The translations under genes and the position numbers were made by a program. A DNA stretch of 41,382 bases from Streptomyces beigongshangae. GTDB lineage: Bacteria; Actinomycetota; Actinomycetes; Streptomycetales; Streptomycetaceae. The DNA lies in NCBI RefSeq assembly GCF_019710745.1, contig NZ_JAHKJW010000033.1, positions 1-41,382 of the forward strand. The letters are read 5' to 3'. The notes beneath the pieces were generated by a model. It was given only the letters and a program-made list of their open reading frames with translations. It ran no database searches and was not told the origin of the DNA. Of the stretch, positions 1-7,728 are shown one piece after another (within the stretch, counting starts at the first letter, position 1; each line of letters opens with the position of its first letter).

Positions 1-1
1 C

Positions 2-1207
2 GCCACCGAGGGCGACGAGGTCGAGATCGTCCTGGACCGCACCCCCTTCTACGCCGAGGGCGGCGGCCAGATCGGCGACACCGGCCGCATCAGGATCGAC
101 ACCGGCGCCGTGATCGAGGTCCGCGACTGCCAGAAGCCGGTCCCCGGGGTGTACGTCCACAAGGGCGTCGTCCAGGTCGGCGAGGTGACCGTCGGCGCCA
201 GGGCCCAGGCCGTCATCGACGTGCGCCGCCGCACGGCCATCGCCCGCGCCCACTCGGCCACGCACCTCACCCACCAGGCCCTGCGCGACGCCCTCGGCCC
301 GACGGCCGCCCAGGCCGGCTCCGAGAACCAGCCCGGCCGCTTCCGCTTCGACTTCGGCTCCCCGGCCGCCGTGCCGACGGCCGTGATGACCGACGTCGAG
401 CAGAAGATCAACGAGGTGCTCGCCCGCGACCTGGACGTGCACGCCGAGATCCTCAGCATCGACGAGGCCAAGAAGCAGGGCGCCATCGCCGAGTTCGGCG
501 AGAAGTACGGCGAGCGCGTCCGGGTCGTCACCATCGGCGACTTCTCCAAGGAGCTGTGCGGCGGCACGCACGTGCACAACACCGCCCAGCTCGGCCTGGT
601 GAAGCTGCTCGGCGAGTCGTCGATCGGCTCGGGCGTACGGCGTATCGAGGCCCTGGTGGGTGTCGACGCCTACAACTTCCTCGCCCGCGAGCACACGGTC
701 GTCGCCCAGCTCCAGGAGCTGATCAAGGGCCGTCCGGAGGAGCTGCCGGAGAAGGTCTCGGCCATGCTCGGCAAGCTGAAGGATGCCGAGAAGGAGATCG
801 AGAAGTTCCGCGCGGAGAAGGTCCTCCAGGCCGCCGCCGGGCTCGCCGGGTCCGCCAAGGACGTGCAGGGCATCGCACTTGTCACCGGACAGGTCCCGGA
901 CGGCACGACCGCCGACGACCTGCGCAGGCTGGTCCTCGACGTGCGCGGCCGCATCCAGGGCGGACGGGCCGTCGTGGTCGCCCTCTTCACCACGGTGAAC
1001 GGCAGGCCGCTGACGGTCATCGCCACCAACGAGGCCGCCCGCGAGCGCGGTCTCAAGGCCGGTGACCTGGTGCGCGCCGCCGCCAAGACCCTCGGCGGAG
1101 GCGGCGGCGGCAAGCCCGACGTGGCCCAGGGCGGTGGCCAGAACCCGGCCGCCATCGGTGAGGCCGTCGACGCCGTCGAGCGCCTCGTGGCCGAGTCCGC
1201 CGGGTGA
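2..1207 (+). CDS. alaS: Alanyl-tRNA synthetase, C-terminal part (5' end outside window)
   Basis: This is the last 401 residues of alanyl-tRNA synthetase, which charges tRNA-Ala in the cytoplasm. The visible part begins in the editing region at FYAEGGGQIGDTG. It contains the zinc-binding editing motif HSATHLTHQ and the partner motif CGGTHVHNT, which in this family hydrolyse Ser- and Gly-tRNA-Ala. A coiled linker follows, then the DHHA1-type C-Ala domain ending in a Gly-rich GGGGGGKPDVAQGGG segment. The catalytic aminoacylation domain lies upstream of the window. The stop overlaps the GTG of the next gene, so the two are probably translationally coupled. The reading frame is intact throughout. 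Identification is firm from the editing motifs. Confidence 0.97.
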   Translation, partial: ATEGDEVEIVLDRTPFYAEGGGQIGDTGRIRIDTGAVIEVRDCQKPVPGVYVHKGVVQVGEVTVGARAQAVIDVRRRTAIARAHSATHLTHQALRDALGPTAAQAGSENQPGRFRFDFGSPAAVPTAVMTDVEQKINEVLARDLDVHAEILSIDEAKKQGAIAEFGEKYGERVRVVTIGDFSKELCGGTHVHNTAQLGLVKLLGESSIGSGVRRIEALVGVDAYNFLAREHTVVAQLQELIKGRPEELPEKVSAMLGKLKDAEKEIEKFRAEKVLQAAAGLAGSAKDVQGIALVTGQVPDGTTADDLRRLVLDVRGRIQGGRAVVVALFTTVNGRPLTVIATNEAARERGLKAGDLVRAAAKTLGGGGGGKPDVAQGGGQNPAAIGEAVDAVERLVAESAG

Positions 1208-1689
1208 GCGAGGGCGAGCGGGTCATGCGCCGCGGCCGCCGGCTCGCCGTCGACGTCGGGGACGCCCGGATCGGGGTCGCCTCGTGCGACCCCGACGGGA
1301 TCCTCGCCACCCCGGTGGAGACCGTGCCGGGACGTGACGTCCCGGCCGCCCACCGGCGTCTGCGGCAGCTGGTCGAGGAGTACGAACCGATCGAGGTCGT
1401 CGTCGGTCTCCCTCGCTCCCTCAAGGGGGGCGAGGGCCCCGCCGCGGTCAAGGTCCGCGCTTTCGCACAGGAACTCGCACGCGGTATCGCACCCGTCCCG
1501 GTGCGGCTCGTGGACGAGAGGATGACCACAGTGACGGCCGGCCAGGGACTGCGCGCCTCGGGCGTGAAGTCCAAGAAGGGCAGATCGGTCATCGACCAGG
1601 TGGCAGCCGTGATCATCCTCCAGCAGGCGCTGGAGTCCGAACGGGCGTCTGGTACATCCCCCGGCGAGGGCGTCGAAGTGGTCATCTGA
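1204..1689 (+). CDS. ruvX: Putative pre-16S rRNA nuclease, YqgF/RuvX family
   Basis: A 161-residue RNase H-fold protein of the YqgF family, involved in 16S rRNA 5'-end maturation and formerly called a Holliday junction resolvase. Motifs in order are LAVDVGDARIGVA (first catalytic Asp), VVVGLPRSLKG, VRLVDERMTT and the C-terminal KGRSVIDQVAAVIILQ with the last acidic residue. The GTG at 1204 overlaps the alaS stop. An ATG at 1225 would give a protein seven residues shorter that starts closer to the conserved core, so the exact start is uncertain. It sits between alaS and mltG, a common actinobacterial order. Confidence 0.93.
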   Translation: MSEGERVMRRGRRLAVDVGDARIGVASCDPDGILATPVETVPGRDVPAAHRRLRQLVEEYEPIEVVVGLPRSLKGGEGPAAVKVRAFAQELARGIAPVPVRLVDERMTTVTAGQGLRASGVKSKKGRSVIDQVAAVIILQQALESERASGTSPGEGVEVVI

Positions 1690-1810
1690 TCGCGGTACGG
1701 TAACGTTCCGCGCGATGCGGTGGTGTTCGAATAGCCTCCGCACAACAGAGAGGCACACGGTAGCCGAGCCCAGCACCGCGCGACCGTCGCCTCGCGGCTC
1801 TAGGGGATCG

Positions 1811-3631
1811 ATGACTGAGTATGGCCGGGGCCCGGGCTCCGAACCGTGGCATCCCGAGGACCCGTTGTACGGGGACGGCGGATGGGAAGGACAGGAGGCC
1901 CAGGCGGCCCGGTCCCCCTACGGCGGCCAGCCGCAGCAGCATCCGCAGCAGCCGCAGCAGCCGCAGTACGGCGAATGGGGCAACGGCCCGCAGCCGGGCT
2001 ACGAGCAGGGACAGCAGCAGTACGCGCAGGGGCAGCAGTACGCCCAGGAGCAGCACCAGCAGTACGGCGGTCAGCCTCCTCAGCAGTACGCCGGCCAGGA
2101 CGGTCAGGGCTACCCCGGCCAGGGCGGCCCGCAGTACGACCAGAACGGTCAACAGTACGACCAGGACGGTCGGCCGTACGACGGCGGCTGGAACCCGGGC
2201 GGACAGCAGCACCAGCAGCACCAGCACCAGCACCAGCAGCACCAGGTCCCCTACGGCGGAGACCCGAACGACCCCTACGACGGCCAGGCCGCGACGTACG
2301 CCGGGCAGCAGTCCGACTACTACGGGACCCCCGACGCGTATCCGCCGCCGGAACCGCCGGGCCGCCGCCGCGCGGAACCGGAACCGGAACCGCGGCAGGA
2401 GTCGCAGCGGACCGACTGGGACCCGGGCCCGGACCAGGGGGAGCACGCCTTCTTCGCGGGCGACGACGAGGCCGACGACGACGGCGCCGACGACCCGCAG
2501 GACCGCCGGCGCGGCAAGGGCGGCAAGGGGAGCAAGGACGAGGACGGGAAGAAAAGCCGGAGCGGCTGCGCCTGCCTGGTGGTCTCGCTGGTCCTCACCT
2601 CGGTGGTCGGCGGGGCCGGGTACTTCGGCTACCAGTTCTACCAAAGCCGTTTCGGCTCGGCCCCCGACTATTCCGGCGAGGGCACGGGCGAACAGGTGAC
2701 CGTCGTCATTCCCAAGGGCGCCTTCGGTTCGGTGATCGGCCAGCGGCTGAAGGCGGCCGGCGTCGTCAAGAGCGTCGACGCGTTCGTGTCGGCCCAGGCG
2801 CGGAACTCCGACGGGGACAAGATCCAGGCGGGTTCCTATCTGCTGAAGAAGCAGATGTCCGCGGAAAGCGCCGTCGAACTGATGCTCAACCCCAAGAGCC
2901 AGAACAACCTGGTCGTGCGCGAGGGGCAGCGCAACGTCACGGTGTACGAGGCGATCGACAAGCAGCTGGGGCTCGACAAGGGGACCACCGCGGAGGTCGC
3001 CGAGAAGGAGTACCGCAGCCTCGGGCTTCCGGACTGGGCGAACGACGACAGCGACATCAAGGATCCGCTGGAAGGATTCCTCTACCCGGCGACCTATCCC
3101 GCGGCCAAGGACATGAAGCCCGAGGCCCTCCTGAAGGACATGGTGGCGCAGGCCAACAAGGAGTACGCCGAGTACGACCTGGAGGGCAAGGCCGAGGAGC
3201 TGGGTCTGGAGAACCCGCTGCAGGTCGTCACGGTGGCGAGCCTCGTGCAGGCCGAGGGCATCACGCACGACGACTTCAGGAAGATGGCGTCCGTCGTCTA
3301 CAACCGTCTGAAGCCGACGAACGACGTCACCAACCAGAAACTCGAGTTCGACTCGACCTACAACTACCTCAAGGGTCAGAGCGAGATCGACATCTCCGTC
3401 GACGAGATCCGCAATTTCGACGACCCGTACAACACGTACTTCTACAAGGGCCTTCCGCCCGGGCCGATCGGGAATCCGGGCAAGGACGCGCTGAAGGCGG
3501 CGGTCGACCCGGACGGCGGCGCGTGGATGTTCTTCATCTCCATCGACGGCAAGAAGACGGACTTCACCAGGACACTGGCCGAGCACGAGAAGTTGGTCAA
3601 GAAATTCAATGAGCGGCGCAACAAGGGCTGA
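1811..3631 (+). CDS. mltG: Endolytic murein transglycosylase MltG (YceG-like) with long cytosolic Gln-rich N-terminus
   Basis: A 606-residue single-pass inner-membrane lytic transglycosylase that cleaves nascent glycan strands. The first ~250 residues are low-complexity and cytosolic, rich in Gln, Tyr, Gly and Pro, then Asp/Glu/Lys. One transmembrane helix (about 251-275, CLVVSLVLTSVVGGAGYFGY) precedes the extracellular LysM-like and YceG domain. The catalytic Glu is about residue 482 in ASLVQAEGITHDDF, followed by ASVVYNRL and the conserved GLPPGPIGNPG. I chose the ATG at 1811 (MTEYGRG). An open frame extends upstream to 1715 but lacks family sequence. The N-terminal extension is much longer than in E. 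coli MltG. The gene overlaps aroE by 23 nt. Confidence 0.95.
   Translation: MTEYGRGPGSEPWHPEDPLYGDGGWEGQEAQAARSPYGGQPQQHPQQPQQPQYGEWGNGPQPGYEQGQQQYAQGQQYAQEQHQQYGGQPPQQYAGQDGQGYPGQGGPQYDQNGQQYDQDGRPYDGGWNPGGQQHQQHQHQHQQHQVPYGGDPNDPYDGQAATYAGQQSDYYGTPDAYPPPEPPGRRRAEPEPEPRQESQRTDWDPGPDQGEHAFFAGDDEADDDGADDPQDRRRGKGGKGSKDEDGKKSRSGCACLVVSLVLTSVVGGAGYFGYQFYQSRFGSAPDYSGEGTGEQVTVVIPKGAFGSVIGQRLKAAGVVKSVDAFVSAQARNSDGDKIQAGSYLLKKQMSAESAVELMLNPKSQNNLVVREGQRNVTVYEAIDKQLGLDKGTTAEVAEKEYRSLGLPDWANDDSDIKDPLEGFLYPATYPAAKDMKPEALLKDMVAQANKEYAEYDLEGKAEELGLENPLQVVTVASLVQAEGITHDDFRKMASVVYNRLKPTNDVTNQKLEFDSTYNYLKGQSEIDISVDEIRNFDDPYNTYFYKGLPPGPIGNPGKDALKAAVDPDGGAWMFFISIDGKKTDFTRTLAEHEKLVKKFNERRNKG
2204..2245 (+). 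repeat. CAG/CAC microsatellite encoding a His/Gln tract in MltG
   Basis: A run of 14 codons that are only CAG or CAC encodes residues 132-145 of MltG as alternating Gln and His. It is the densest part of a wider Gln/Tyr-rich segment (about bases 1928-2330) containing several QQYAQ- and QQYGG-like units. The tract is in the cytosolic domain. Such runs can change length by slippage. Confidence 0.8.
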
Positions 3632-4481
3632 CGGCGCGGCGGGGACCGGCGGGGACCGGCGGTGCCGGGCCGCCGTCCTCGGGTACCCGATCGGCCACTC
3701 CCTCTCCCCGGTGCTGCACCGCGCCGCGTACGGGGAGCTGGGACTGCAGGGCTGGTCGTACGGCCGTTTCGAGGTCGACGAGGCGGCGCTGCCGGGATTC
3801 CTCGCGGAACTCGGTCCCGAGTGGGCCGGCCTCTCGCTGACCATGCCGCTGAAGCGGTCGGTCATCCCGCTGCTCGACGGGGTCGGCGACACCGCGGCCT
3901 CGGTGGAGGCCGTGAACACGGTGCTGTTCACCCCGGACGGGCGCCGCGTCGGCGACAACACCGACATCCCGGGCATCGTCGCCGCCCTGCGCGAGCGGGG
4001 TGTCCGACAAGTGGAATCCGCGGCGATCCTCGGCGCGGGCGCCACCGCCTCCTCCGCGCTGGCCGCGCTCGCCCGGGTCTGCACGGGCGAGGTCGTCGTG
4101 TACGTCCGCAGTGCGGCCCGCGCCGCCGAGATGCGGCAGTGGGGCGAGCGGCTCGGCATCGAGGTGCGCACGGCGGACTGGGCGGACGCCGGCCGGGCGC
4201 TGCACGCGCCCCTGGTGATCGCGACGACCCCCGCGGGCGCCACCGACCTGCTCGCCGCGTCCGTCCCCGATCGGCCCGGCACCCTCTTCGACGTCCTGTA
4301 CGACCCGTGGCCGACCGGCCTCGCGGCCCGCTGGTCCGCCCGCGGCGGCGCGGTCGTCGGCGGACTGGACCTGCTCGTGCACCAGGCGGTCCTCCAGGTC
4401 GAGCAGATGACGGGTCTCGCTCCGGCTCCGGCCGGCGCCATGCGGGCGGCGGGGGAGAAGTCCCTCGCCGCCCGCCGGTGA
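3609..4481 (+). CDS. aroE: Shikimate dehydrogenase
   Basis: A 290-residue NADP-dependent shikimate dehydrogenase that reduces 3-dehydroshikimate to shikimate. The substrate-binding motif GYPIGHSLSPVLHRAAY is near residue 26. The catalytic pair is Lys82 (LTMPLKRS) and Asp119 (GDNTDIPG). The nucleotide-binding loop AILGAGATASSAL follows. The ATG lies inside the end of mltG (23-nt overlap). The first ~18 residues are a non-conserved Gly/Ala/Arg-rich leader, but I see no better downstream start. It opens the shikimate cluster aroE-aroC-aroK-aroB. Confidence 0.95.
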   Translation: MSGATRADGAAGTGGDRRCRAAVLGYPIGHSLSPVLHRAAYGELGLQGWSYGRFEVDEAALPGFLAELGPEWAGLSLTMPLKRSVIPLLDGVGDTAASVEAVNTVLFTPDGRRVGDNTDIPGIVAALRERGVRQVESAAILGAGATASSALAALARVCTGEVVVYVRSAARAAEMRQWGERLGIEVRTADWADAGRALHAPLVIATTPAGATDLLAASVPDRPGTLFDVLYDPWPTGLAARWSARGGAVVGGLDLLVHQAVLQVEQMTGLAPAPAGAMRAAGEKSLAARR

Positions 4482-4684
4482 GGGCCGCCGGGATCCGGAC
4501 GCCACCACGGCATGACGGGACCGCGTCCGCCTGATGGACCTGGGGCCGGACGCGGGCCGCGGACATGGGAGGATCGAAGGCGGCGGGCCGGGGCCGCGCA
4601 CCCGGTCGCGCCGTCGCCGTACGCGAGGACGCGTGTACGCACAAGCGTGCACGCAGGAGCAGGAAACAGCACCAGGGCGCGAGC

Positions 4685-4690
4685 AGGAGG
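4685..4690 (+). promoter_or_regulatory. Ribosome-binding site fixing the aroC start
   Basis: AGGAGG lies 7 nt before a TTG at 4698. This strong Shine-Dalgarno match selects the TTG start over the ATG at 4512, whose 62 extra codons show no chorismate synthase sequence. Confidence 0.8.
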
Positions 4691-4697
4691 AACACCG

Positions 4698-5882
4698 TTG
4701 AGCAGGTTGCGCTGGCTGACCGCCGGGGAGTCCCACGGTCCCGCACTCGTGGCGACGCTGGAGGGCCTTCCCGCCGGTGTGCCGATCACCACGGAGATGG
4801 TGGCGGACCACCTGGCCCGGCGGCGTCTGGGCTATGGACGCGGCGCGCGGATGAAGTTCGAGCGCGACGAGGTCACCTTCCTGGGCGGGGTGCGGCACGG
4901 GTTCACGCTCGGGTCGCCGGTCGCGGTGATGGTGGGCAACACCGAGTGGCCCAAGTGGGAGCAGGTCATGGCGGCCGATCCGGTCGACCCGCAGGTCCTC
5001 GCCGACCTCGCCCGCAACGCCCCGCTGACCCGGCCGCGGCCGGGCCACGCAGATCTCGCCGGTATGCAGAAGTACGGGTTCGAGGAGGCCAGGCCGATCC
5101 TGGAGCGGGCGTCCGCGCGGGAGACGGCGGCCCGGGTGGCGCTCGGCGCGGTGGCCCGCTCGTACCTGAAGGAGACCGCCGGTATCGAGGTGGTCTCGCA
5201 CGTGGTGGAGCTGGCGGCGGCGAAGGCCCCCTACGGCGTGCTCCCGGTCCCCGCCGACGTCGGCCGGCTGGACGCCGACCCGGTGCGCTGCCTGGACCCG
5301 GACGCCTCGGCGGCGATGGTCGCGCAGATCGACCAGGCCCACAAGGACGGCGACACCCTCGGCGGGGTCGTCGAGGTCCTGGCGTACGGGGTGCCCGTGG
5401 GTCTGGGTTCGCACGTGCACTGGGACCGGCGCCTGGACGCCCGGCTCGCGGCCGCGCTGATGGGCATCCAGGCGATCAAGGGTGTCGAGGTCGGTGACGG
5501 CTTCGAGCTCGCCCGGGTGCCCGGCTCCCGGGCGCACGACGAGATCGTGCGCACCGACGGGGGCATCCGGCGCGCCTCGGGCCGCTCCGGCGGCACCGAG
5601 GGCGGTCTGACGACGGGTGAGCTGCTGCGGGTGCGGGCGGCGATGAAGCCCATCGCCACGGTGCCGCGGGCGCTGGCCACCGTCGACGTCGCCACCGGTG
5701 AGGCCACCACGGCGCACCACCAGCGCTCGGACGTGTGCGCGGTACCGGCGGCGGGCATCGTCGCCGAGGCCATGGTGGCGCTGGTCCTGGCGGACGCGGT
5801 GGCGGAGAAGTTCGGCGGCGACAGCGTGCCGGAGACCCGCCGCAACGTCACTGGCTACCTCGACAACCTGGCCGTACGGTGA
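4698..5882 (+). CDS. aroC: Chorismate synthase
   Basis: A 394-residue FMN-dependent chorismate synthase that converts EPSP to chorismate, the last shikimate-pathway step. Signatures are LTAGESHGPALVATLEG near the N-terminus, TRPRPGHADLAG, and SGRSGGTEGGLTTGE in the C-terminal half. The start is TTG, chosen from the AGGAGG spacing and because residue 2 onward matches the family N-terminus. The 216-bp gap after aroE contains no gene I can support and no obvious terminator, so aroC may be cotranscribed with it. The stop overlaps the GTG of aroK by 4 nt. Confidence 0.96.
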   Translation: MSRLRWLTAGESHGPALVATLEGLPAGVPITTEMVADHLARRRLGYGRGARMKFERDEVTFLGGVRHGFTLGSPVAVMVGNTEWPKWEQVMAADPVDPQVLADLARNAPLTRPRPGHADLAGMQKYGFEEARPILERASARETAARVALGAVARSYLKETAGIEVVSHVVELAAAKAPYGVLPVPADVGRLDADPVRCLDPDASAAMVAQIDQAHKDGDTLGGVVEVLAYGVPVGLGSHVHWDRRLDARLAAALMGIQAIKGVEVGDGFELARVPGSRAHDEIVRTDGGIRRASGRSGGTEGGLTTGELLRVRAAMKPIATVPRALATVDVATGEATTAHHQRSDVCAVPAAGIVAEAMVALVLADAVAEKFGGDSVPETRRNVTGYLDNLAVR

Positions 5883-6448
5883 CCGGCCCGGTGGTCGTCC
5901 TGGTCGGCCCGATGGGTGTGGGCAAGTCCACGGTCGGCGCGCTGCTCGCGCAGCGGCTCGGCTGCCGCTACCGGGACACCGACGACGACATCGTCGCCGA
6001 GCAGGGCCGCACCATCGCCGACATCTTCCTGGACGAGGGCGAAGCGGTCTTCCGCGCCGCCGAGAAGGAGGCCGTGCGGCGCGCGCTCGCGCAGCACGAG
6101 GGCGTCCTCGCGCTCGGCGGCGGCTCGGTCCTGGACGCGGACACCCGGGCACTGCTCGCCGGCCGGCCCGTCGTCTACCTCTCGATGGACGTCGAGGAGG
6201 CGGTGCAGCGCACCGGCCTGAACGCGGCCCGGCCGCTGCTCGCCGTCAACCCGCGCCGGCAGTGGCGCGAGCTGATGGACGCCCGCCGTCCCCTGTACCA
6301 GCAGGTCGCGAGCGTCGTGGTCGCCACCGACGGCCGCACCCCCGAAGAAGTCACCCGAGCGGTCCTCGACGCACTGGAGTCGAAGACCGCATCGTCCGGG
6401 GGGCAGCCCCCGGACCCCCGGCAGGAGGACACATGGCGGACCAGGTGA
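5879..6448 (+). CDS. aroK: Shikimate kinase with repeat-derived C-terminal tail
   Basis: A 189-residue P-loop kinase that phosphorylates shikimate at the 3-OH. The Walker A loop GPMGVGKS is at residues 10-17. It is followed by the shikimate-binding YRDTDDDI and FRAAEKEAV, then ALGGGSVLD and the adenine/lid region ARPLLAV. The GTG start overlaps the aroC stop. The core ends near residue 170 (VLDALES). The last ~18 residues (SSGGQPPDPRQEDTWRTR) are encoded by a GC-rich inverted repeat and by the start region of aroB, so aroK runs 16 nt into aroB. That tail is probably non-functional. Confidence 0.95.
   Translation: MTGPVVVLVGPMGVGKSTVGALLAQRLGCRYRDTDDDIVAEQGRTIADIFLDEGEAVFRAAEKEAVRRALAQHEGVLALGGGSVLDADTRALLAGRPVVYLSMDVEEAVQRTGLNAARPLLAVNPRRQWRELMDARRPLYQQVASVVVATDGRTPEEVTRAVLDALESKTASSGGQPPDPRQEDTWRTR
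6394..6415 (+). repeat. GC-rich inverted repeat at the aroK 3' end
   Basis: GTCCGGGGG and CCCCCGGAC form a perfect 9-bp stem around a GCAG loop. The sequence resembles short hairpin repeats that are abundant between Streptomyces genes. Here it is inside the aroK frame, replacing the natural C-terminus, and lies 17 nt before the aroB start. Confidence 0.65.
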
Positions 6449-7563
6449 CAAGGATCCACGTCGGCGGCACGGCGGGCAGCGAGCCGTACGAGGTCCTGGT
6501 CGGCCGCCGGCTGCTCGGTGAGCTGGGCGCGCTGGTGGGCGGGCGCAGCGAGGCGGGGGTCCCCTCGGCCGGAGGCCGGGGGAGGGCCAAGCGGGTCGCG
6601 GTCATCCACCCCGAGGCACTCGCCGAGACCGGTGACGCGCTCCGCGCCGACCTGGCGGAGCAGGGCTTCGAGGCCGTCGTCATCCAGGTGCCCAACGCGG
6701 AGGAGGCCAAGACCGCCGAGGTCGCCGCCTACTGCTGGAAGGCGCTCGGGCAGTCCGGCTTCACCCGCACCGACGTGATCGTCGGCGTCGGCGGCGGGTC
6801 CACCACCGACCTCGCGGGATTCGTCGCGGCGAGCTGGCTGCGCGGGGTGCGCTGGATCGCCGTCCCCACCACCGTGCTGGCCATGGTGGACGCGGCGGTC
6901 GGCGGCAAGACCGGCATCAACACCGCCGAGGGCAAGAACCTCGTCGGAGCCTTCCACCCGCCCGCCGGTGTGCTGTGCGACCTCGCCGCGCTCGACTCGC
7001 TGCCCGTCCACGACTTCGTGTCTGGACTCGCCGAGATCATCAAGGCCGGTTTCATCGCCGACCCAAAGATCCTCGAACTCATCGAGGCAGACCCGCAGGG
7101 CGCCCGTACGCCCGCCGGGCCGCACACCGCCGAACTCATCGAGCGCTCCATCAGGGTCAAGGCCGAGGTCGTCTCGTCCGACCTGAAGGAGTCGGGGCTG
7201 CGCGAGATCCTCAACTACGGGCACACCCTCGCCCACGCCATCGAGAAGAACGAGCGCTACGAGTGGCGGCACGGGGCGGCGGTCGCGGTCGGCATGCACT
7301 TCGCGGCCGAACTGGGCCGGCTCGCCGGGCGGCTGGACGACGCGACCGCGGACCGGCACCGCACGATCCTGGAGTCCGTCGGGCTGCCGCTGAGCTACCG
7401 CTACGACCAGTGGCCGAGGCTCCTGGAGAACATGAAGGTCGACAAGAAGTCCCGCGGCGACCTGCTCCGCTTCATCGTCCTCGACGGACTGGCCAAGCCG
7501 ACCGTCCTGGAGGGTCCCGACCCGGCGGTGCTCCTCGCCGCCTACGGAGAAGTGGGCGAATAG
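6433..7563 (+). CDS. aroB: 3-Dehydroquinate synthase, with small in-frame repeat insertion
   Basis: A 376-residue NAD- and metal-dependent enzyme that converts DAHP to 3-dehydroquinate, the second shikimate-pathway step. Conserved blocks are VGVGGGSTTDLAGFVAA (NAD-binding), VPTTVLAMVDAAVGGKTGIN, GLAEIIKAGFI, ILNYGHTLAHAIE (metal-ligand His) and RHGAAVAVGMHFA. The ATG follows CAGGAGGACAC. Residues about 39-51 (SEAGVPSAGGRGR) lie in a surface loop after the first strand. They are encoded by a GC-rich repeat, which looks like an in-frame insertion that left the enzyme intact. Confidence 0.96.
   Translation: MADQVTRIHVGGTAGSEPYEVLVGRRLLGELGALVGGRSEAGVPSAGGRGRAKRVAVIHPEALAETGDALRADLAEQGFEAVVIQVPNAEEAKTAEVAAYCWKALGQSGFTRTDVIVGVGGGSTTDLAGFVAASWLRGVRWIAVPTTVLAMVDAAVGGKTGINTAEGKNLVGAFHPPAGVLCDLAALDSLPVHDFVSGLAEIIKAGFIADPKILELIEADPQGARTPAGPHTAELIERSIRVKAEVVSSDLKESGLREILNYGHTLAHAIEKNERYEWRHGAAVAVGMHFAAELGRLAGRLDDATADRHRTILESVGLPLSYRYDQWPRLLENMKVDKKSRGDLLRFIVLDGLAKPTVLEGPDPAVLLAAYGEVGE
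6555..6586 (+). repeat. GC-rich hairpin repeat inserted in frame in aroB
   Basis: A 32-nt sequence contains a 9-bp stem (CCCTCGGCC with GGCCGGGGG, one G-T pair) around GGA. It resembles a hairpin repeat common between Streptomyces genes. Here it encodes a short Gly/Ser/Arg-rich loop in AroB without breaking the frame. Confidence 0.6.
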
Positions 7564-7728
7564 CCCCGCGGGCGGCACCCGGGCCGATGTGCCGTGCGCC
7601 GGCGGGCACTTCGTGCCGCTCCCGGCCGTTCACCAAGGGGCGGCCGGGGACGGTACCGTTCGGTGGGAGGCGGGGCCGGATGCCCCGCCGCCAGCGCCCA
7701 TCGCCTGTACGAGACGGAGTGGCACCGG

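Noticed and set aside
4512..4697. Upstream ATG extension of aroC
   Set aside because: The 62 extra residues do not resemble chorismate synthase. AGGAGG 7 nt before the TTG at 4698 gives the family N-terminus.
1682..4792. Very long minus-strand open frame opposite ruvX, mltG and aroE (similar ones at 3606-6152 and 16620-20537)
   Set aside because: High GC leaves antisense frames open. The translations are low-complexity Arg/Ala/Val/Leu text without domains, and strong plus-strand families fully occupy the DNA.
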